Shown piece by piece: positions 57,241-64,000 of a stretch of DNA of 64,000 nucleotides. Made by a program: the position numbers and the translations under genes. The notes beneath the pieces are model-generated. The model made no database searches. It saw nothing but the letters and a program-made list of their open reading frames with translations, and was not told where the DNA came from. The DNA is from Neostapfia colusana (taxonomy: Eukaryota > Streptophyta > Magnoliopsida > Poales > Poaceae). Within the stretch, counting starts at the first letter, position 1; every line of letters begins with the position of its first letter. Location: the NCBI GenBank assembly GCA_030760725.1, contig JASWHV010000013.1, positions 38,598,699 through 38,662,698 on the forward strand, in the 5' to 3' direction.

Positions 57241-57960
57241 AATACTCGAGCCACCCCCTCGGTTCTTTCTTTCACTCTCGCCGCCACCGCCTCCCTCTCA
57301 CGCCGCCGACGCCACCACCGCCGCCGCCGCCGACCGACTTCAGGCAAAGGTACGCCGTGACCCTCCCTCCCTCCTCTCTTCTCCGCCCGTACATCCAATC
57401 CCCGCCTCCCCCGCGTCGCCCCTCGCCGGTGGCGCGCCGCTCCCCCCGGCCCGCCCCTCGCCGGCCGCGCCCTGCTCCCCCCAGTCCGCCCCTCACCGGC
57501 CGCGCCGCACCTACCCCGGGCCCCCCTCGCCGGCCGCGCCCCGCCTCCCCCGGGCTGCCCCTCGCCGGCCGTGCCCCGCCTTCCCCCGGGCTGCCCCGCG
57601 CCGACCACGCCCCACCTCCCCCATGGCCGCGCCCCGCATCCTCCCCCGGTCGCGCCCCACCTCCCACCCCGGGCCGCCCCACAGGCAGCCGGCAGCCGCC
57701 GCCCCGCTGGCCCCGCCCCCGCGATGCCCCGACCTCCTCCCGCACCGCTGCCCTGCCGCCCCGTCCCCCCTCCCGCCCCGCTGCCCCAGCCGCCCCTCTT
57801 TGCCGCCGGCCTCCCCCGCCACCCTACGCTGCCACGGCCCCCCTCCCACCCCGCCGCCCCGGACCACCTCTCGCCCGGCTGCCCACGCTGCCCCTCTCTG
57901 CCGCCACACCGCCGGCCGCGCCGCCGCCCCTCTCCCCGCCGCTCCTCTCCGCTTGACTAT
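57241..57960. other. GC-rich pyrimidine-biased block inside CACTA-2
   Basis: Very high C content with irregular CGCCCC/GGCCGCGCC repetition. Long open frames exist on both strands only because stop codons are rare at this composition; none resembles a protein. Confidence 0.6.
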
Positions 57961-59266
57961 ATATAACCTGCCTTAACCAATTGCTAATAGATGACTAGCT
58001 AGTGTTAATAACCTGTCTGCCTTAACCAATGAGCTAATGATACTCACTCGGTGACCCTGCTCATGCAACAACCGGGCAGCAGCAGCAGCTAGCAGAGACC
58101 TTTGGTTTCGGATTATTAATTTGAACAAAAACAAAGAGTGGATTGATGGATGGATGGATTCTCTGCTGGGGAACAGCAGGAACAGCTGTCTTAATTGGCT
58201 CGCATACGATCGAGTATGATTAATTAGCGGTGCAAAAAGCTATGACTGAGACTGACCCCTCCTCACCTCCTGTCCTAAGGAGAGAGAGGATAGAGAGAGA
58301 GAGAGATAGTGTGTGTGTGTGAGCAGGAGGGAGGGACCCTGTGCTGCAAATAACAATAGTTCGGGGGGGGGGGGGCAAAGCAAAGGTGAGTCAGTTTCCA
58401 AGTTGCAAGGATGGGCCGCCGGGAAAAGAAAGAGGGGAGGCAGCTGGGCCCCTCCCCTGGCTGGGCTGTAGCGGCATGCCTGCATCATTGCCCTCCTCCT
58501 CCTCCCACCTTTTTTCTTTTTCTTCTTCTTCTTTTTATTTTTTGCTTAATAAGAGTTGCTCTGCTCTGCTCTGCTTAATAAGGGCGCAGGGCTGCTCTGC
58601 TCCTCCAGCCCTCCTCCTCCTCCTCCTCCTCCTAGGGCATATGGCAAGTGAGCCTGCTGGGAATCCAAAGGCTCACCCCCCCGGCCCCTCTTCACCACAG
58701 CTACAGAGCTGCTGCTACAAGTCCCCACCCCACTGGATGGACGATAGTGCTCTCTTTCTCCCTCCCTATGGCGCCCACCAACAGATGCCCGGCAAAGTAT
58801 TTGCAAAGCTTGCTGAAGTTGTAGCTAGACGATTCAAACCAAACACATTTCATCTTCTGTGTTTTTTTATGATATGAAGACAGACCTCTGTATCCAGTTA
58901 CATACATATATATGCTGGATGGATCTGTACATGTATGGTGTGGTACGCTCTCTGAAACCTGCTATTGCCACGAAGAAAGAAAGAGAAGAAGAGGTCATCA
59001 TGCACATGTCTGCAATCACGACGAGTTTGGTAGCTAGCGTCATCTGATGAAGCTGTGCAAAAAAAGGGGCTCAACTAGCTTGAACAACAACAGATGAGCA
59101 GCCAGTCAGTATCCTCCATCGCATGGCAAGGCAACCAACAAAACTAGCGTGGGTGTGTGGCTGCTTCCTTGGTCCCCGTAGCAGAACCCCTCCCCCCCCT
59201 CCATTTTTAATTTACTGTTACGAACTTCGAGATACAAAATTTAATAATCTTATTTCATTTGTGCAG
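57961..59266. other. CACTA-2 interior, no recognised gene, several simple repeats
   Basis: Contains (GA)n/(GT)n near 58285-58322, a G run near 58363-58375, (CTT)n near 58520, (CCT)n near 58606-58634 and a C run near 59184. The sequence between looks like plant UTR or promoter DNA and may be captured host DNA; I cannot identify a source. Confidence 0.5.
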
Positions 59267-59950
59267 GTTAGCCATCTTCGATCGAGTGGTCGACTCGAGA
59301 CAGGCGCGAGCTTCCTCGAGAGCCTCTTCATCTCTTCAAGGCGGGTCCAGCAGCAGCCGCGCTAGTTGAGATCTGGAGCTTCAGAGTCTGCGAGAGGAGC
59401 TCCAGAGGACGCAAGAAGCGCTCAGGGCTAGGGACGAGGCGCGGGCAGCTGAGATCAGGGCTACAGACGAGGCGCAAAGGGCTAGGGACGAGTATCAAAA
59501 CTCGTTCATGTTACATACGCAAGCTGCCATGCAGGTAATCTATTCTAGATGTTGTACTTAATATTTTTTACATATAAATGACATGTATAATGATTTGCTT
59601 TGTGTTTGCAGGCTATGAGTGCAGGACAGGTGGTTGTCTTTCCGCAATGGGCGCCGCCAGCGATACAGCTACCGCCGGTGCCGACGATGGCAGCCCAGGT
59701 ATGAAATTATTCAAAATAACTTAAACTAGTTAAACTTGTTCAAATTTAGTAAAATATGCATTTTCTTACTTGTAACATGCCTAACCACACTTGCACTTCA
59801 CAGGCGTCGGGAACGGAGGCTCAAACTCCTCGCCTCCGATGCTTGGACGACTGCAGGAGGACGACTTTCCAAACTCCGGTGGCAGCAGACGGGGTAGTGT
59901 CTCTTAGTCAGGTCAGCCGAGCCTCAGACTTGTGCGGTGTGAGACTTGTA
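59267..59950 (+). pseudogene. CACTA-2 remnant of a spliced gene with coiled-coil segment
   Basis: After CAG at 59266 come exon-like parts 59267-59534, 59612-59698 and from 59804, separated by introns with GT-AG ends. One frame after 59365 reads LREELQRTQEALRARDEARA and IRATDEAQRARDEYQNSFML, a charged coiled coil. Next comes AMSAGQVVVFPQWAPP, then ASGTEAQTPRLR. This looks like the C-terminal part of the second (TNPA-like) protein of CACTA elements, but the identification is tentative. There is no start codon in frame at the beginning. Confidence 0.5.
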
Positions 59951-60478
59951 TGAAGAATTGTGTAATAATATATTGTGTGATGTATTATGCATGTTTGTGT
60001 CATGTTTTTCTGTCTCTGTGATCTGGTCATCGAGCCAGGGCAGCATTTTCTGTTTAAAAAAAACTGCAAAAATTATCGACGACGGTTACATGGAGGCCGT
60101 CGATGATACTGGCGAGTTATCGTCGACGGTGAAAAGGGCACCGTCGATCATAAGTGCCCAGTATCGACGACAGTACCCTTCTACCGTCGACGATACTGTA
60201 ACTTCTCATCGACTGTGTCCCTGGCACCGTCGATGAAAAGCTTCCCCCCGCTGCCACGTGGAGGAAGTCACTTATCGACAACAGCTGGTTTTGTCCATCG
60301 TCAAATAGTTTATGGACGACGGTTACCGTCGTCAATAACGTTATAGATGACAAAAAACATAGACGGCAGTATACCATCGTCTATAAGCGTATACCGTCGT
60401 CAATAAGCTATTGACGATGGTTTGGGCCTTATAGACGACGGTTTGCGGCCATCGTCTCTTATCGTGATTCTTGTAGTG

Positions 60479-61365
60479 CTAAGGTCAGCCCTGGGGCTGC
60501 CACGAGCGCTTGAGTTCCGGAGCCCACGCGTGCCCTGGGCTCCGGTGCGAAGCCTCCTCCCTGCTGTGGATAAATCTGGAGGTCACATGTACCCTGGGCT
60601 CTTGTCCAGAGCCTCCCCGCTAAGTTTGTGCTTGCTCATGCATATCAACTATAAACGGGCAAGCCACGTGGCCTTGGCCCTAAGGTTAGCCCTGGGGCTG
60701 CCATGTGCGCTTGAGTTCTGGAGCCGACGCATGCCATGGGCTCCGGTCCGAAGCCTCCCCGCTGAGGTGGAACCTGGAGCTGCCACGCATCACCTAGCTC
60801 AGAGCCTCCTCCCCGCTGAGGATACCTCCAGAGCTCACACGTGCCATGGGCTCCGGTACAGAGCCTCCCCGCTGAGGTGAGGACCGGAGCTGCCACGTGT
60901 CTCCTGGCTCAGAGTCTCCTCCCAGCTGAGGATAGCTCCCAAACTCACACGTGCCCTATGCATTCTCCCTTTACGGTTTGTGCTTGCTCATGCATATCTA
61001 CTGTAAACGGGCAAGCCACGTGTCCTTAGCTCTAAGGCAGCCCTGGGGCTGCCACGTGCACTTGAGTCTGGAGCTGACGCGTGCCATGGGCTCCGGTCCA
61101 AAGCCTCCCCGCTGAGGTGGAACCGGAGCTGCCATGCATCACCTGGCTCAGAGCCACCTCCCCGCTGAGGATACCTCCGGGGCTCACACGTGCCCTGGGC
61201 TCCAGTACAGAGCCTCCCCACTGAGGTGAGGTCCAGAGCTGCCACGTGTCTCCTGGCTCAGAGCTTCCTCCCTGTTGAGCACAGCTTCGGAGCTCACACG
61301 TGCCCTGGGTTCTGGTCCAGAGCCTTCCCGCTGAGGTGAGGTCCGGAGCTTCTACGTGTCTCCTT
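60479..61365 (+). repeat. Tat-1 ~350-bp G-box-bearing repeats, right part
   Basis: Continuation after CACTA-2. Unit anchors GCATATCAACTATAAACGGG at 60643 and GCATATCTACTGTAAACGGG at 60994 are 351 bp apart. Each unit has subrepeats ending GAGCTGCCACGTGTC and CTCACACGTGCC. ORFs on both strands (60422-61245) are due to repetition. Confidence 0.85.
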
Positions 61366-62340
61366 GGGACAAGCTGGAGACGAGGGCCAAACTTCCCTCG
61401 AGTCCTTGCACTGCCAAGAACCCGGAAGGAGTGATAGCGACACTACCGGAGCGCCCTGGGTTCTTACGCTGCTAAGAACCCAAAGGAACAGGCTTAGGAC
61501 ATCGGCAAAGAGCTATCCACGTCGGCTAAGCCATTCCGGACCCTTGCGATGCCAAGGGTCCTAAGTCTACATCGACAACTCCGAACAATACAATACTGGA
61601 AACAAAGAGTTTTCATTAATAATAGAGTTCCGACATACAAGGGGATACAAGGAAACTAAGGAACTTAGCAGCTACAAGTCGAGCAATCTTCTGCTCCATG
61701 GCATACTTGGTTGTCCCCCAAGCCAATCTCTGCGCGGAGACACGGTCACCTGCTACAAGATCAAGGATGACAGCAAATGTATCGAATTGACGCCTCAGTT
61801 CTCGTCAGGCATCACCGATCTGCTGCACCAAGGAAACGGTGACGTCCAGTGTTGTGTGGGCCAAACGCCATCTATGGCAGGTTTGGTTGTCCACAAAAGT
61901 GCCTGGCGGAGGAAGGCTTGACCACTCTGGACTTAACCTTCCTCCGGTGCCGGCAGATCACCCTTCTCTGGCAAGGCGCCTAGTGGACATGTCCCACACG
62001 ACACCGGCGTAGAGACACCCTGCGAGTCAAGGATCATGTCCCCGACGGCTTCCCTCACCATCAGCGTGCCATTCCGATGGCTTGTGCTTCTATCCAGGAC
62101 CGTCAAGGAGAAGGACGCCTCAGAGAGCCGCACTGAAGGCCGCACACACATGAACATCTCGCAAAAGTGGACGAAGACGGTTACCGGCGTAAGAGCATTG
62201 GGTGGGCGATAGTGCTGGGAAGCAAAGGCTTGTAACGTGCAGGAGGAGAACAAAGGCCACATGATGAAAGAGGGTACCACCCAACACCAGAAGGCTTCCT
62301 TTCATACACATCCGTGACCTCTAGTAGGGCAACAGGTGCG
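61366..62340. other. Tat-1 3' internal region
   Basis: Single-copy-looking internal sequence between the 350-bp and 180-bp repeats. It holds an antisense ORF remnant (61933-62280). Nothing else is recognised. Confidence 0.5.
61933..62280 (-). pseudogene. Antisense ORF resembling the 'putative gypsy type transposon' (Transposase_28) domain
   Basis: Minus-strand reading ALTPVTVFVHFCEMFMCVRP SVRL resembles the conserved part of the Transposase_28 family (pattern TPNAV..ixxFVHLCExFlGVxPsvxLFR). The rest is diverged. It is encoded antisense to Tat-1 pol. Additional antisense ORFs downstream of pol occur in some plant Tat elements. Length 115 residues, so it is probably only a decayed exon. Confidence 0.45.
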
Positions 62341-62393
62341 ATGATTGGGCTTCCACCTTTGCACGCTGCAAATTGTTCGCCTCCCCCAACGAT

Positions 62394-62935
62394 GGGTAGG
62401 ATCCAGGTCCACCCGTCAGACACTGGGGGTTGGGCGGATAACCTCTCGGGAACGTCCGACGGTTCCAGTGGAGAGCGGTGCGACCAACCCGTTAGTTGCT
62501 GCAGTAAGTGCCCCGAGGCAACCCCTCGGGTACGACACCTCGACACTAACCCCCCCCCCCCCCTTGATGGGTAGGACCCAGGTCCACCCGTCAGGCACTG
62601 GAGGCCAGGCAAGTAACATCTCGGGAACGTCCGGTGGTCCCTGATAAGAGCGATGTGATGGAACTGTGTCGACCAACCCGTTGGTTGCCACAGTAATTGC
62701 CCTGAGGCAACCCCTTGAGGATGTCGCCTAGGCACTCGCCCCCCCCTTCAATGACGGGTAGGACCCAGGTCCACCGGTCAGACACTAGGGGTCAGGCGAG
62801 TAAAATATCGGGAACATCCAACGGTTCTCGAGAAAAGCAGCGCGGTAGACCTGCGGCCCATGGGTTGCCGCATTAATTACCCTGAGGCAACCCCTCAAGT
62901 GCGTCGTCGTGACCCGTCAATCAAGAGTAGACACG
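62394..62935. repeat. Three tandem units of about 180 bp
   Basis: Units begin GGGTAGGAxCCAGGTCCACC at 62394, 62570 and 62757 and share CGGGAACxTCC, GACCAACCCGTT and CTGAGGCAACCCCT-like blocks. C runs of 8-14 separate the units. They lie in the 3' internal region of Tat-1. Confidence 0.85.
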
Positions 62936-63142
62936 ATGACACGGTGATGCTTTGACTGACGAATGCACCCACTATGCCAAGGATGTGTAGCCTTTTCGTC
63001 TCCTAGGTACAACCACTCATACACTAAGCACATCTCGCCACCACTTCGGTTCCCAAAGTACATGATCAAAATGACCACGCGGGAGAGATGGGGGCGCCAC
63101 CTGCGGGCTTGATGCCTCCCCCGAGATGGGATCGGGGGCCAC

Positions 63143-63996
63143 TGTTAGTACCCTGCAGACCGGGTACCCCCGCATAGAGGGTAAAAGACAGTCTGGACCC
63201 CGTCTCCCTATTGCGGATCCTAGCGTAGCCACGTGTCCTTGGCCCCAAGGTCAGCTCTAGGGCTGCCACGTGCACTTGAGTTCTAGATCTGACGCGTGCC
63301 CTGGGCTCCGGTCCGAGCCTCCTCGCTGAGGTGAGGTCCGGGGCTACCACATGTCCTTTTGCTCAGAGCCACCTCCCTGCTGAGGACAGCTCCGGTGCTG
63401 ACATGTTCCCTGGGCTTTGGTCCGAGCCTCCCCACTAGGTGAGGTCTGTGGATGCCACGTGTCCCCTGGCTTAGAGCCACCTCCCCGCTGAGGACAGCTC
63501 CGGTGCTGACACGTGCCCTGGGCTCTGGTCCGAGCCTCCCCGCTGAGGTGAGGTCTGGGGCTGCCACGTGTCCCCTGGCTCAGAGCCACCTCCCGCTGAG
63601 GACAACTATGGTGCTGACACGTGCCCTACGCTATGGTCCGAGCCTCTCCACTGAGGTGAGGTCCGAGCCTGCCACGTGTCCCCTGGCTCCAAACCCGTCG
63701 ATGAGGGCTCCAGAGCCGCCACGTGCCACACGATCCGCCGTGGGCCATGGGTCGACGAAGTCAAGAAAGAAGTAAGTTGCCAGGCTTCGCATCCAAGGCT
63801 CACGCCTTCCCCAGAAGCATGGCGCACTACACACGCCTTCGTCCTCTGCCCATTCACCATTATGGTGATAGGACAGGATGACAAGGCGTGACAGCAGTAC
63901 AGTGCCACCCAACGGCACGAAGCTGCCCAAGCAGGGCGAGAAGACGCGGCGACAAGACAACTTCTTCATCATCACCTGACACGCAGTCAGGGGCAC
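63143..63996 (+). repeat. Start of a Tat-type LTR, continues beyond window
   Basis: TGTTAGTACCCTGCAGACCG follows a purine-rich GATGGGATCGGGGGCCAC, as expected for polypurine tract and 3' LTR of Tat-1. From 63230 it contains subrepeats with CTGCCACGTGTCCCCTGGCT and GACACGTGCCCTGGGCT, like 60479-61365. Only the first ~850 bp are seen. Confidence 0.75.
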
Positions 63997-64000
63997 TCAG

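Larger units (their letters stand above)
56931..60478. mobile_element. CACTA-2: non-autonomous CACTA element, 3548 bp, TSD CTA
   Basis: Ends CACTACAGGAATCAC (left) and, inverted, CACTACAAGAATCAC (right): 14 of 15 bases match. A 3-bp duplication CTA flanks it (56928-56930, 60479-60481). Rejoining the flanks restores the CCCTAAGGTCAG of the surrounding repeat. Subterminal GACGACGG/CCGTCGTC motifs fill about 300 bp at the left (56970-57235) and 400 bp at the right (60075-60450). There is no transposase inside, so it depends on a relative in trans. Confidence 0.95.

Noticed and set aside
57231..57976. Proline/arginine-rich ORFs in the C-rich block of CACTA-2
   Set aside because: Open in several frames on both strands because stop codons are rare; no domain or codon pattern.
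58020..58500. MicroRNA precursor
   Set aside because: Some inverted stretches (for example near 58190) but no mature miRNA I recognise and no convincing long hairpin by eye.
62394..62935. Direct repeats as a CRISPR array
   Set aside because: 180-bp units without short repeats and unique spacers, in a plant genome.

Overview
ORGANISM AND GENERAL CHARACTER. This is nuclear DNA of a flowering plant, almost certainly a grass (Poaceae). The one intact host gene is a near-perfect match, exon by exon, to the grass SnRK2 kinase SAPK10. The surrounding sequence is a typical grass mosaic of chromodomain-type Ty3/gypsy elements with 3-4 kb LTRs, Ty1/copia, a Tat-type gypsy element, CACTA transposons and a Cassandra TRIM. 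I cannot assign a species. Roughly 90 percent of the window is transposable-element sequence. There is no prokaryotic sequence and no CRISPR array.

LEFT HALF (1-33622): A NEST OF INSERTIONS. Four boundaries are readable. Gypsy-2 (+ strand, pol from 14140, 3' LTR from 16631) is an old host element. Copia-1 (- strand, 9148-14139) sits inside its reverse-transcriptase gene. Gypsy-1 (- strand, 1-9147, with an extra ORF0 upstream of gag) sits inside the 3' LTR of Copia-1. The 3' LTR of Gypsy-2 is itself split (16631-18782 and 31557-32830) by a 5'-truncated LINE. That LINE is split by Gypsy-3 (19146-30923), a full-length element with a perfect TTTGG target-site duplication. A Cassandra TRIM with 5S-rRNA-like LTRs follows (about 32863-33622).

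MIDDLE (33623-48840). CACTA-1 (right end 43278, - strand) carries a degenerate TNP2 transposase and a second protein with a Ulp1-like cysteine-protease domain. A gypsy-type LTR (36722-39720) interrupts it. It lies in a copia remnant (43279-44509). LTR-5 (44510-48840) contains pieces of at least three host genes in the same orientation: an RRM protein, a helix-hairpin-helix-like exon and a SnRK1 beta-gamma subunit.

HOST GENE ISLAND (about 48841-52490). SAPK10-like SnRK2 protein kinase on the - strand: 8 coding exons, 361 codons, no lesion seen.

RIGHT (52490-64000). There are three LTR remnants, two of the Gypsy-3 family, with a scrap of copia between two of them. Next comes a Tat-type gypsy integrase whose catalytic Glu codon is a stop. 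Its long 3' region has about 350-bp and 180-bp tandem repeats, and a new LTR starts at 63143. CACTA-2 (56931-60478, CTA target duplication) is inserted in the 350-bp repeats.

MOST NOTABLE. The U3 region of both Gypsy-3 LTRs holds 14 tandem units of about 57 bp. Each unit carries a CACGTGTC-like (G-box/ABRE) site or a CpG-decayed version of one, and the array lies directly upstream of a TATA box. It begins with a segment resembling the LTR start of the unrelated Tat element at 63143, which also leads into such repeats. This looks like an acquired promoter module.
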